Shown one piece after another: positions 36,801 through 49,300 of a stretch of DNA of 64,000 bases. Below the pieces are notes generated by a model. The model worked only from the letters and a program-made list of their open reading frames with translations. It made no database searches and was not told the DNA's origin. Position 1 is the stretch's first letter; each line of letters starts with the position of its first letter. This DNA is from Nymphaea colorata. Its lineage: Eukaryota > Streptophyta > Magnoliopsida > Nymphaeales > Nymphaeaceae. The stretch spans positions 3,264,143 to 3,328,142 of the forward strand of contig NC_045138.2 of assembly GCF_008831285.2 (NCBI RefSeq). The letters are read 5' to 3'. Made by a program: the position numbers and the translations under genes.

Positions 36801-39800
36801 CGAGGGCCAGAAGAGGGGTGAGCTGCCATGGGCGGTACATGCCACGGATGGTGGTGGGCATCTCTCTCTCTCTCTCTCCAGTGCGTGCAAGCACACAATG
36901 CACATAACACTCACGGCCTAATCCGTTCTTATATTAGCATTTAAAGCTCAACTACTAGTGTAGATTACCAGAGCAATCTCTCAATTGTGGAACGTAGTCG
37001 TGTCTGAATGGTTGCAAGCCCCCAAGATGGTGCTTTATAGAGGAAGTGGTTTCCTTAATGGGGTACCCAAACCCAATGTTCGAACTTATATTTTTCTACC
37101 ACTTTGCACTAGACTAAAAATCATGTCAGCTGGTGCTGTAGCTTAGTAATGTGAAGCACCAGTAGAACTCCACTTTGTGTCGATCATGGGCATTAAATTC
37201 TATTCTCCAAATTCCAACCATGTTTCCTCACAGTGGGAAAGCACTGCTTATCGGTATCCAACAGATTCTTTTGGTTGGGCAATTTGTTGGCAATGTTATG
37301 GTGAAAGTCTAGGGTTTAGAGCTGAATTTGTTGTGCGTTAATGTGCTTACTAGCTATGCTTGTTTCTCATATGTAGGTAATACCACCGGGTATGGATTTC
37401 AGCTATGTGAACACTCAAGAGTTGCTAGATGGAGATGCTGATATCGCAGCCTTGATTGGATCCGACCGAAATCAGAGCAAAAGAAATCTACCGCCTATAT
37501 GGTCTGAGGTATGCGGTTTTATCCTTAATTGCCCATATCAAGCCTGAAATAGCTCCTTCTATATTGTTTTTCTTTTTCTCTTGTTTTGAAATGCCTATTT
37601 TGCAGATTATGCGTTTCTTCACAAATCGTCACAAACCAATGATCCTCGCACTCTCTCGCCCTGATCCTAAAAAAAATGTGACCACATTGTTGAAAGCATT
37701 TGGAGAGTGCCGTCCATTGCGAGAGCTTGCAAACATGGTATGCTTGTCTTGTTCATTCTGATATCTTCAGAAGTAGAAAGTTCCAGTACTTAACGTAGCA
37801 GCCGGTGGATTCATCATCCCTGGAGCATGTGTTTTTCAAAGAGGGGAGAAGAAGTGGATATGTTCCAGAGGTGAGGGAGACTACCCTGCTACTAGATCAG
37901 AGTAGTCCAAAGTAGTGGAACTTGTGTCCTTCAAACGTATGTCATCCTTACAGAAAAAGTGGATTTGCGTTCTGCTGAATTGCAGATAAGCTATTAAAAA
38001 TTGCTTCATTGTGATTTCCTTATTTCTCACTGCTGAAGCAACCTTGATGATTTTTGGCCGAGCAGACCCTTATCCTTGGAAACAGAGATGACATAGAAGA
38101 AATGTCTGGGACCAGCTCCAGTGTTCTGACGACCGTTTTGAAGCTTATTGACAAATACGATTTGTATGGGCAAGTGGCATATCCCAAGCGTCACAAACAG
38201 GCAGAAGTGCCAGAAATATACCGACTTGCAGCAAAAACGAAGGTATATTGGTTTGTAATTTGAATCGTTTGCGAAAAAATTCCAAAGAATCAGTTAACAT
38301 CAAATGAATCTAAATCACCTTTGAAGTGGAACCGTTAGGTTAGAGTTTCTAAAGAAATCTGAAAAGATATAAAACTACAGAATTTGAGAAACTTCAAAGT
38401 CAGTGATTTATAGGCTTTAATCAGTTGGAGATAAAAGACACTGGTTTGTGCACTTCGCTTTTTATTTCCTCCTCTACCAGTAACTGGAGGTAGGACCTTG
38501 ATGGTGGTCTGTATTGTACTCAAGCGCCTCTCTGTGAGAAACGTTTGAGAACTTTCTGATATCCTCCTGCTGATTATTTTTTTTGGAATTTTTTTGCAGG
38601 GCGTTTTCATAAATCCAGCTCTTGTAGAACCCTTTGGTCTCACGCTCATAGAGGTACTCGTGCTTCACACATGGTCGCCTGGTCGGCTTGTTCCATATTT
38701 CTTGTCGAAGGAAGAAAAAAAAAAAATTAACTCTACACTGTTGAACGTGACTGCAGGCAGCAGCTTACGGTCTTCCGGTTGTGGCAACCAAAAATGGTGG
38801 ACCGGTTGACATTCTCAAGGTAACACTTGGAAGTCATAAAGACAAGTTCACATATGAGTAGCTATGATTCTTAAATGACATGAATTCGAAATTTACCTTC
38901 TCTTTGCCCACTATTGCAGGCGTTGAACAATGGGCTCCTGATCGATCCCCATGACCATAAGGCAATCGCAGACGCGCTGCTTCGCCTCGTCTCGGACAAG
39001 TCCCTGTGGCAGGATTGTCGCAAGAACGGCCTTCGCTACATCTCCCGCTTCTCTTGGCCAGAACACTGCCGCAACTACCTCTCCCACGTCGCCCATTGCC
39101 GCGCCCGCCGCCCCTCCGGGCGTGGCCCCGACGCTTCCACCCCAGCCCGCCTGGCCGTCGAGGAGGAGGAGGAGCCCATGAGCGACTCCCTCCGTGACGT
39201 TCAGGACCTCTCCATTCGCTTTTCCCTCGATGTCGATGTCGCCAAAGCCAACGGTGACGACAACACTACCTCCAAGCGGGAGCTAATCCTCTCCGCTCTC
39301 CGCTCAGCGTCGAAGGCGCGTTCCCGCGAACCTTCCCAAACCCCCGGCTTCTTCCGGCCAGGACGCCGTCAACGCCTATTCATCATCGCCCTCGACTGCT
39401 ATGGCCAGGATGGGGCACCAAGTGGGAGACTGTCGGAGGTCGTACGAGAGATAACTGAAGCCGGAGGGGACAGTCGAACCGGATACATCCTAGCCACCGG
39501 CGCCACACTGGCGGAGGCCTGGGAGGCGCTCAAATCGTGCCATGTTGAGCCAGAGGCTTTCGATGCTTTGATCTGCTGCAGCGGGGCGGAGGTCTATTAT
39601 CCCTGGAAGGACGTGGAGGGTGATGAAGATTACGGGTCTCACATTGGGTACAGGTGGCCGCAGGATAGCGTCCGATCAGCAGTGGCCAGGTTGGCGAGGA
39701 CGGAGGGTGCGACCGAGGACGACGTGCTGGCGGAGGACGAAGGGTGCAGCTCGAGGTGCCTCCGTTATGCCGTCAAAGCTGGAGCCAAGGTGAGGGAACC

Positions 39801-41305
39801 GAGTTTTTTTTTTTTTCCCAATCACTGCAGACCAAGTGTTTTGACGCCTACCAATTCAGATCTCGTATATATATGTGTGTGTGCGCGTCGCCAGCAAGTG
39901 CATTTATATGTGTGTAGTTGTCGCTGGTAAATAGGGTTGAAGTTGAAGCATTTGAACCTTTCAATTTGATTTTGGACAGGTTTTGAGGGTTGACGATCTG
40001 AAGCAAAAGCTGCGAATGCGAGGTTTTCGCTGCAACGTGGTTTATACGCATTCTTGTTCACGCTTGAACGTGGTTCCATTGTTCGCATCAAGATCAATGG
40101 CACTAAGGTCAGCTCTCACAACCTAAAAGTTCGTTTTTTTACTGTGTAAACTTTCATTTTCAAGTTAAGGCAGGTCTCTAGTTTGATTTTCGTGGGCGTT
40201 ATGTTCCTGTGTCTTAAGGCGGTAGGGCGCGGTATCCAAGCTGACGGGTGCACCGTTGCTATCGCTGACACCGACGCAGCTCAGGACCCCGGAGGTAGGG
40301 GGAATGGGGGGGCCTTCGGGCCTTGCTTGGGTGGTGGGGGTTATCTTCAGCCTCAAGAGGCATAGCGTAGCTGGTCGAGCTAAGGGCCTGTATTAAGGCA
40401 GGTCTCTAGTTTGATTCTCGTGGGCGCTATGTTCCTGTGTCTTAAGGCGATAGGGCGCGGTATCCAAGCTGACGGGTGCACCGTTGCTATCGCTGACACC
40501 GACGCAGCTCAGGACCCCGGAGGCAGGGGGAATGGGGGGGCCTTCGGGCCTTGCTTGGGCGGTGGGGGTTAACACCTCTCGCTCACCCCAAAAAAAAAAG
40601 TGGTCATCTTCATGTCCTGAGTGTAAGTCACCTAGGACCTGAACAATTAGTCGAGGCCAACTCAGACACTCACCAGTATAGCTAGACTCGTGGAGCTCAA
40701 GTTGTAGGAATTCGACTTGTTTAAACTCGACTCAGCAACATGCATGGTGTCATGGGCAACGGTACATAGATCATGAAAGCTGAGAAATTCTTACACTTCT
40801 ATGAGCAGAACGGTACATGGAATAGATCAGTAGAGCGGAGAATTCCTCCATTTCTATGGGCAGAACGGTACATGGAATAGATCATGAAAGCTGAGAAATT
40901 CTTACACTTCTACGGGGAGGAGCTTGCATGGTTCACGAGATCCCTGAAAATAACTTTCATGTTTGTTTATCCGTCATCTGATTGTCGTATTATCAGTCAA
41001 GCTGCTTCTTAAGCTAATTGAATTGATTACTGTGTAGGTATCTATCGGTTCAGTGGGGCATTGATCTCTCAAAAATGGTGGTGTTCGTCGGGGACAAGGG
41101 CGATACTGATTACGAGCATCTCCTTCCCGGCCTCCACAAGACATTGATTCTGAGAGGAACCGTTGAATGTGGGAGTGAGAGGCTGCTTCGTGGTAGTGGC
41201 CGTTACCAGATGGAGGATGTGGTGCCTAAGGATGCTCCTAATATTTGTGCCGTCGATAAGGATTATACAGCCCAAGATATCTCTGCTGCATTGAAGAAGC
41301 TCTAA
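27807..41305 (+). CDS. SPS: Sucrose-phosphate synthase, family A type
   Basis: Fourteen exons (27807-27998, 32048-32137, 32929-33149, 34348-34411, 35605-36113, 36664-36853, 37377-37508, 37606-37737, 38066-38242, 38600-38653, 38757-38819, 38920-39789, 39980-40107, 41038-41305) give 1029 residues, the normal SPS length. SPS makes sucrose-6-phosphate from UDP-glucose and fructose-6-phosphate in the cytosol, the controlling step of sucrose synthesis. The N terminus starts [19 protein letters not shown]. The glycosyltransferase region spans ~169-640, with RDSDTGGQ for substrate binding and the EX7E pair Glu579/Glu587 in [10 protein letters not shown]. The C-terminal SPP-like domain (from ~755) reads ALDCYGQDG where true phosphatases have the nucleophile Asp, so it should be inactive, as usual in SPS. 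Ser148 in RIGS matches the spinach Ser158 inhibitory site, and Ser380 in [11 protein letters not shown] the osmotic-stress site. The [13 protein letters not shown] linker indicates family A. Confidence 0.96.
27999..32047 (+). other. SPS intron 1 (4.05 kb)
   Basis: The longest intron of the gene separates the first 64 codons from the rest. It contains a Tourist-like MITE at 30831-31071. A 71-codon minus-strand open frame at 31593-31808 has unremarkable composition and no known match. No other exon is visible. Confidence 0.7.
30831..31071. mobile_element. Tourist-like MITE in SPS intron 1
   Basis: Terminal inverted repeats GGTCACGTTTGATT and (as reverse complement) GGTTGTGTTTGATT agree at 11 of 14 positions. 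TAA occurs on both flanks (30828-30830, 31072-31074), matching the PIF/Harbinger target. The 241-bp interior repeats GATCTGAG/CTCAGATC words, giving internal hairpins, and encodes nothing. Confidence 0.7.
40165..40600 (+). mobile_element. SINE family 2: two head-to-tail copies in SPS intron 13
   Basis: A ~228-bp unit occurs twice in direct orientation (40165-40392 and 40393-40600), with few differences over the shared GC-rich body. The second copy has a tRNA-like head lying in the end of the first unit: A-box TAGCGTAGCTGG (40363-40374) and B-box GTTTGATTCT (40409-40418). It ends in CTCACCCC plus ten A residues, so it looks like a full retroposed SINE. The first copy lacks the A-box part of the head and is 5'-truncated. 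Confidence 0.65.
40758..40918. repeat. Three ~51-56-bp tandem copies in SPS intron 13
   Basis: Copies start at 40758, 40809 and 40864, each opening AACGGTACAT. Copies 1 and 3 share GATCATGAAAGCTGAGAAAT, while copy 2 has diverged. Confidence 0.8.
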
Positions 41306-42071
41306 TTCCGGTCAACTGGCGCATGGCATCTACTGCAGAGGATCCTAAATCAGATAATCTCTTGCCTATAGCGAAAACGGCACAAAAAATAAATCAAATT
41401 AATAGAAAAAGATATTATGTAATCGATGCCTGAAAGAACCGTCAAATAATTATATATAATGGGGAAATTTCCATTGCCAGATTGTTGGGTTATTGAATTT
41501 CAGGATACCTGCAAATTGGCCATCATTCGGTTCCCTATCACAAAAAGAAATTATATAGCCTAAAATCATCCCGAAGAAATTTTTCACAATATATCGGTAA
41601 GATTCAGTTTCAACAACTTTTTTCCCAATTTATCACGAAGTTCGTGTTTCATTTCAAGCCAAGCAAGGTCCTCTAATCAAACAATTCATTCACTTATTTT
41701 AACCTTTTCATGCATCTTGTCAATTATTGCAATTTGAAAATTTTCATCTTTCCACAGTTAGTATCGTTGAAACATGCAAAATAATTTTAGAGAACATCGT
41801 TTCATAAAAAAACGTTGTGTTCTTGAGACAAATGTTTTCATGACACTTTATATCCAATAATACCTTGTTCTTGTTGTATAAGTTAAAAAATGATTAACTT
41901 AATATACGTTTCTCATGAACTTTTTCTTTGCATCACATCTTTAAGGTAGGTAGTAAAATGGTACCATAATAATTCCATTTAAATAGTCTATTCTTGTATG
42001 TGGACCTAGTGGTCTGGAGTTACTTTCTTTTTATATCCAATTATTATATATAGGATATAATTACACCATAT

Positions 42072-42107
<36 letters not shown>

Positions 42108-42522
42108 ACGTATGTTCTACACACTCACTGTTTTTCTAATTAAATAAATATTTACATATGTTCCGGAGCATAGGTATTGAACAACTAGGCAAGTACATTC
42201 ATTTTAGATAAAAATCAGATCGAGGTTTGCATTTGTCCAAACTAGACAAGATGGATCGGGGCAGATATAAGCCTGAACAAAGACTGCCATGGAAGATCCG
42301 ACCAATTGATTGGCTCATACTCCATGCCCGGGTTTATGTCCCTCCATCCCATACCCCTTTAATTAAGTAAATCGATCGACTATATCCGATTACCATTTGA
42401 TTTCAAATTCGATTAGAGAAATTGATAAAGAAATCTAACTCATCTTTAAATCTCTTTTTCTTTTTCTTTTTCTTTTCGAGTGAGTGGGAGGTTAATCCCA
42501 TCACTGCAGTAAAAGTCAAGTC

Positions 42523-42785
42523 CATTCCTCTCATCCCTCATAATCTAAGGCGATCGGTGCCTCAACATATCAATTTCTTTTATTTTACAACACATAAGAG
42601 TTAATGCCTACAAACTATCAGCTCCTATAATGTTTAGTATGCCAGCCATATATATATATATATATATCAATGAGTGGTTCATTCCTCTCATCCCTCATAA
42701 TCTAAGGCGATCGGTGCCTCAACATATCAATATCTTCTTTTACAACACATAAGAGTTAATGCCTACAAACTATCAACTCATATGT

Positions 42786-42830
<45 letters not shown>

Positions 42831-42845
42831 ATGAGTGGTTCATTC
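42523..42845. repeat. 157-bp tandem duplication including (TA)n
   Basis: Copies begin at 42523 and 42680 with CATTCCTCTCATCCCTCATA. Each contains GGCGATCGGTGCCTCAACAT, ends in a (TA)n run of different length and is followed by ATCAATGAGTGGTTCATT. Confidence 0.85.
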
Positions 42846-42865
42846 AATCCTCTTTCTTATAAAAA

Positions 42866-43045
42866 AGGCTAGTGGTTCTCCTTGTGCCTGCTTCTTTGGG
42901 TTTAAGGAGCATGTTTTGGAATATTTTATGGTCTAGAAGTAAAGTACATTAAGATGTAATAATAACCGTTCTAACTTTTAAGATTCGAATACTACTTATT
43001 AACGAAAGACTACTTTACCGTTCATTACGCTACCACACCCATAGG
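42866..43045 (-). mobile_element. tRNA-derived SINE, family 1, minus-strand copy
   Basis: On the minus strand the head reads GGTGTGGTAGCGTAATG, followed by a B-box-like GTATTCGAATCT. A body collinear with the copy at 22791 follows and ends near an A/T-rich tail at 42866. Divergence between the copies appears to be around a quarter of positions by eye, so both are old. Confidence 0.55.
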
Positions 43046-43317
43046 GTATTTAGGTATTTATTTGTAAAGCCCGTTTGATGCACACGAAAAACACTATGCC
43101 TTTTCTTCCGTTGAAAATTTCTTTCTTCCTATGCACCAAACTCGGAAATGTGAATATGATTTCCTGATCACACATAAATTTGACATCGGATCTGAATTCC
43201 GTTTAAAAGATTTTGAAAACCGAAACCCATGGATCTTCGTCAAGTCGAGTTTCGTAAACGGCAGGGCCGTGGGGTTCCGACTTCTGCGTGGCGGGAGGGA
43301 AGAGCCGAGGACAAAGA

Positions 43318-46300
43318 ATGGCGGCATCGGGAGCGTGGGGGAGGCATCCTCGTCTTCCCTCCAAGCGGTATCAGAGGATCGCTACCCGGAAACTCGTCGT
43401 CCGTTTCCTCCTTATCGTCGCCTTCCTCGCCGTCGTTCCTCCACTCCTCTTCCATTTCTGGTTGCGAAGAGCCGCCGAGGTGCGTCATTTCTCCTCTCCC
43501 CTCCGTACGATAGTTAGGGGTTTTTCCTCACCGGTTCGTGGGGAGATTTTAGATTTCATTTGGAGGCGAATCAGGTTTTCTATTCTGGATGTTTGATCTC
43601 TGATGCTATGAGGAGAAAAATGATGCCCACCCGAGGATGATGGAATTTTGTGCGCGGGAGAAGAAAGGGATTGCCGATCCAATGTAGTTTCTAGTTTCCA
43701 AGACACTGCGCTGTTGATATGTAGCTGGTGCATGATTGCATTTTAGGATCAAAGTACCGAGTTGTTGAAGGAAATGCCATTCAGTTGACTGCATGATTGC
43801 ATCAGCCGCTTCTATTCACGAATGAGTTGGTGAAGGTGTCACACTTGTGAGGACGATGCAGATGCGAGGCGAGTAGGAATAGACCGATGAGTAATTTGCA
43901 GCTTTTCTATGTATTGCTTGGCTGGAAATTGAATTAACAGCTTGATCATTGAACGGTTGCGCCTAGATCACTGATCTATGCAATTCTTGTATCACAGAGT
44001 GTATATAAAGTGACGTGGTAATCTCTTACCATTTTCTGCATGATTTCTCTTTTAGGTGAAATCGAGAAAGTGTGGTTGGCTAGAAAGTGTTCCTCTTGTT
44101 TGTGCTCATGGAGGCGACTCCAGCAGGGCGTTCCCCAACACTGTGCGTATTTTTCTTCAAATTTTCTTCTAGTACATTGTTACTTCTGAGATTTTTTTCG
44201 ATCACTTTTACTGTTTATAATTTGCTTTTCATAGCAAGGATCTGCTTTTAACTGTATGGGAATATGTTGGTTAATGTTACGGCAATTATGATTCAAGCTC
44301 TGAGTCCTTTGATTCCTTTTAGTTCTAGATTTCGGTTTGCATGAGACCAATCATTGATCATATTGAAAATTGAACCTATGAATATCTTTAACTTGGTATT
44401 TTAAAAAGGTTTATTTCTTATATTTAAAATGAGTAAGCTTTACATAAGGTGGTTTCTGTTTTGCTGCTCATGTTGGCGTATGCTAGATAAGTTCAATTAT
44501 GAGTTTTTTAGTTTTAATTTATTTGATAGCTTCATACTAAGTAATCTTAATTAAGGTGGTATGAACTAAAATGTTAATGCCAGCTAATTATACTCTTGAA
44601 GGGGAGAAGAATATTGAAATACCGTACTATAAGAGTCTAAAATGCAAGGCGTAGTATTTTAACTTTTTAACTCATTGAAATGATAAATCATTATGGATCT
44701 GGAATATTAAAGCATGGTTTAATTTTTTAGCACCGGCAATTGCACCTGTGCTAAAACAATTGAGGTATTTTGAGTTCCTTTTTTGACACAGACAAAGTCA
44801 AGGAAAAGCCTATAAAATGATTTCAATACTGGACCTTGGACATATTAACATAATAGTTCCGAATTTCCTTAGATAGAACTTTCGTCTCATGGTATCTTGC
44901 TCCAGTCCCCTTGCAACATTTTCATTCTTGGGTGCCATATATTTCACATGCTTTTAATGATTCACATGGCAGTATCATCAAACGATACAAGTCTTGGATA
45001 AGAATCTACAACACACTAGAACACCCTTGTTGATGATCCTTTACTCCGACAGTACCTTTTGCCTAGCTTTGATATATTATTTTGATAAACTGATGGTGCA
45101 TATGATTTCACCTTCTTAACAGATGGAGGCATATCGCATAGCTCTTCTTTCTAATGTGGATTGTGTGGAGATTGATGTTTCTCGCACTTCAGATGGGGCT
45201 TTGGTTGCACTCCATGATAGGTATATGTGGATCCTTCTAACACCTTTAAAGGTTTGGCGTATTTGATTGTTGTTCATAACATTGAAGGTGGAAACAAGCT
45301 GTCTTATCTGGGCTCAACCATCTGTGGGTTAGGTTGGGCTGGGATTTTCAGCCTGGGGCTGGCTTGGTTTGTTTCCAAGTCTCACCCATACTTTTGTGGG
45401 CTGACACAGGCTGAGCCATGATCTGTTTGTGCTAGGAGAAATAAAATACTGGAATGCTTTCTTTTGCCAATAGTTTGTAACTATACCCTTCATGAATTGT
45501 TGAGGCCTGTAAAGTGTAATTCACGCAAGCATAATGATGGACGTGCAGTGATTCTTCTTCCTTCTCCTAACTTTTCCTTTGTGCCTTTTCATTCTGGTCT
45601 GTATGGGAGCTGTTAGGGACAAAAGGAAAATACAAAAATGACACGTGTCTGATGTAATATGCACCTGTCTATCTAGCTACCTTAACGGAGGTACTTGTTG
45701 GATGTGCATGGCTTGCATGCTTCTCATTACTTAGAGGTGATAAACTTAATACAGAAGGCAACTTTAAAGACCACATCAGGTTATTATGGACATTTTTATT
45801 TTTTTGAAGTAATTGCATTTGCCTTTTAATGTTGGCAGCTAAGATAGTATGGCCAATAAAATCAGTTGTACAAATACTGTTGTTTTGTCTTCTAGGGGTC
45901 TTAGTTTTCATAGTGGTTCTTCAAGATTTCTGCTTGATAAATGACAGATATATGACACAGGCAGGGAATTGCAGCTTTTATCTGGTAACTCTACCACAAA
46001 AGTTGGGCACCTGAGCATGAACGAGGTGATTTATATTGATCTAATGCAAAAAATTTTTTTTAGTCTACGTTTGACTTTCTCGTTTCAATAGTTTTAACTC
46101 ATTGGTGCATTGAAGTATTTGGTTTATCAACTCCTTTCCTTTGTCTTCCTTTTTTACTATTGGTTTCCTTCATTGGAACTCCATAATTGGTCAATGTAAA
46201 GTTGAGACTTGCAACTATTGGTTTCCTTCATTGGAACTCCATAATTGGTCAATGTAAAGTTGAGACTTGCAACTTATTAACTTGATCACAAATAAAATAA

Positions 46301-49300
46301 GAAATCCCCCATACATGGCTCAGTTGACATGAGCATTTGAAGTTTCAATTAAAACATGGATCTTTCCATAGAATCGACATTGTCCAGAAACGTCCTATAT
46401 TATATACATAGAGAGAGAGATGCACACATATGGAGCTCAGGTGTTCATATTCTGATTTTTAAAATTGAGCTTCTTATTTAAAATGATTAGAGGAACTCTA
46501 TTATTTCAAGAAAAATGCTGGTTCACTACCTTGAACCACACTTTAGCTATAGTTCATGATTTTGTGGAAATTTCTTTTTTATTCTTTCCAATAATGTATG
46601 TGCCAGAGATCCTTGCTCTTCGCTCCCTAAGTTACAAAGTATCTCATAAAGAGCTAACGGCACTGTAACGTACATATCGTAATTAATCATGCATTTTTCT
46701 TTCCAAATGTTATCATTTTTTATTTCTCCTTTTCCAATGAACATCAAAACAGACTTTGACCATTCTTTTCTTATGTTATTGGGTGCTATATTCCCATTGT
46801 TTTCTCCTTATGCAGTTAATGCAGGTGATCATAATAATTTTTTTTAAATTGTTTATTACCTTGCTTACCTGTCTTAGTTCTGTTTCCTTTTCTAGTTAGG
46901 CATGAGATCTTATTTTGTCATAAGTAATCCTACTTGAATTTATTTGAGAGGAGAATTATAGGGAAAAAAACTGTTTCTGGTTTGTGTTGATTTTTATGAG
47001 GACTTTTTCTATCGTACTTTAAAAAATATGGCAATATTTTCCCCAATATCATTGACTAAAGCTATTTTGGTTTTAAAAAATCAGAATATATTTTTAAAAT
47101 TTACAAAGTGGCAACCGCACTGGACCTTTTAAGTGTATATGTTCCTTTTTTCTTTTAAAAATTTATTCTATGAGTGTGTCTGATTTGTAAGAAAATTAGT
47201 ATTAAGTTTATATTTTATTATTTTTAAAATTTTGAGTTATCTAGATTTTCTTGATGAGAACACAATTTTATACAACTTCGGGAAGAAACCTTCTTGAGGA
47301 AATTGCAAACAATGATGCTGATGACCATGGGTTGAAATACTAGGAGGTCAAACCTAAAAAATTGTGGATGTAGATCAGAATCTCAGCGCTTACATAGTCA
47401 TCCTCTATAGTGGATATTCTGGAAATGTGAAAATGCCCGCCACACTGTGTAATGTGACGGCCAGAGAGTAATTTAATGCTAGACTAGAGAACTGAATCAG
47501 ATGGTCCATTTACACTGTCGATTGTGTGCTAGTTTCACGTTGTAAAATTGTGGTTTGATGAGCTTGCCTCTTGCAGTTCGCAACTCATTTTTCCCCATTT
47601 TCATCTCATTTGTTTTCCTAAGATCAGCAAATATGGCATAGCATCTCTTATTGCGATAATTGACCATGTTACTGAAGCAACTATGTTTTAGTTTGTGGTT
47701 GTAGATACAGCAGCTCCGTTCAGGCATTAAATTTCCCAAGAACAATCAAGATATATGGGTTCCCTCTGTCACTGAGGCATTAAAGGTAGTTATAGATGTT
47801 TTTGGTTTCTAAATGAAGGTTTTTAACTGGAAGAGAAAATCTAATCCTTAGATTCTGAATGTAAGGTATATTATATGAAGCAAATTTAGGTAAAGGTTCA
47901 GGCTGAATCCTCTTGTAGGGAGGCTACTCTGCATGTTACGTATTTCACTTCCATGTGCTAACATGAGTTTAATGTCCTTCCTCCAGCTGGTTTCGAAGTC
48001 AGTTCGCCAGGTTATTCTAGATGCTAAAGTTGGCCCTCCATTGTATGAAAAGGGCCTTGCTGCAGATATACTTTCCACTGTGAGTATGTTTCTCTACGTC
48101 ATGATATTGAAGCTATTTGTAAATAGTGCCTGGATGCAATAATATTTAGTTTAGTGATCTCTTTATACATCTCAGGGACAGAGAGAGACTGTGTGTTAGA
48201 TTTGCTTGTATTCAGCCTTAAGCTGTGGTTGATTAGATATCAACTTTGATATCACATCTGATGTTCTCATTATTAACTGTGGCAGATCAACAAGGCTGGT
48301 TGCAATAATTGTCTTATCTGGTCTAAAAGTGACACATTGGTGAGGGACGTGATGAGACTATCTCAAGATGTTCCTGTAAGTCTTCTGCCGGCAAGCATAT
48401 ATCTCTATAGTCTATATCCTGGAAAGCAGTACTGATATATGTAATCCATTTTCAGGTTGGGTATATCGTCATGAGGGATCCATCCACTGGTGTTAGAACT
48501 AACTTGTTACGGATGAAAGGTTCTCAAGTTGTCGGTGTTTACCATCCTTTGATTGATGAAGCACTTGTGAGAACGCTACACAGGTAGGAGGGTTTCTTGC
48601 TGAACATTGGACTTCTTTTGTTGAACCTTCTTTGTCTTGATATTCACCAAAAAGCCACAAATGTTGCACTTGTGGCTACCATTTAAAGTCCACGTAGTAT
48701 TATCAAGTGAAACTAGGTTACTTTTTTGGAACAGCTCAATCATGAATAATTACCCTGAATTTCAATCTGGAGAGGTTAGTGGCAGGAAATGAGGTTTCTA
48801 ACTTGATTGCTAGCAATAGTCTTGCTAACTGATCTATTTAGATGGTAGCAGATTAGCATGTGGATATGCTTAGTGTCACTAATGTAGGTATGCAGGGAGG
48901 TATAGATATTTGTAATTGAAAGTAATAAAGCATCAATACCATCTTAATTGCAAACTCTTCACTAAAATGTTACAATTGAAAACGTTTATATGAATTCTGA
49001 GAGAGCAATGTAACTGACAATAATATTTTAAAAGCAATGAGGAGTGAGTAGAAGAAGCCATCAAGATTATAAACAAGACTAAGTAAAATTAGTGATGAGG
49101 TTTAACCACATATATCACTAATTTCACCTTTGTTTGAGAAGTGTGTGTTTTTAAGAGTCATATTACTCAGGGCCCTGGGCTGCAATATCAGCCTAACCCA
49201 TTAAATTGGCAGCGAACCTCCAGTTACCTGCTTGAGCTGGTCAACAGCTTCTCCAATCCATGCTTAGTTCAGTCAAGCTGTTCATGGCCTTTCGGCCATG

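Larger units (their letters stand above)
41306..43317. other. Spacer between the SPS and GDPD genes
   Basis: The SPS 3' untranslated region likely ends soon after an AATAAA at 41388-41393. The rest is AT-rich spacer with (TA)n runs near 42078-42104, 42649-42667 and 42791-42828, a 157-bp tandem duplication, and a SINE copy. The last ~200 bases should form the GDPD leader and promoter, but I see no clear TATA box. Confidence 0.6.

Noticed and set aside
36558-36914. 118-codon minus-strand frame
   Set aside because: It is antisense to SPS exon 6, which has strong family similarity on the plus strand.
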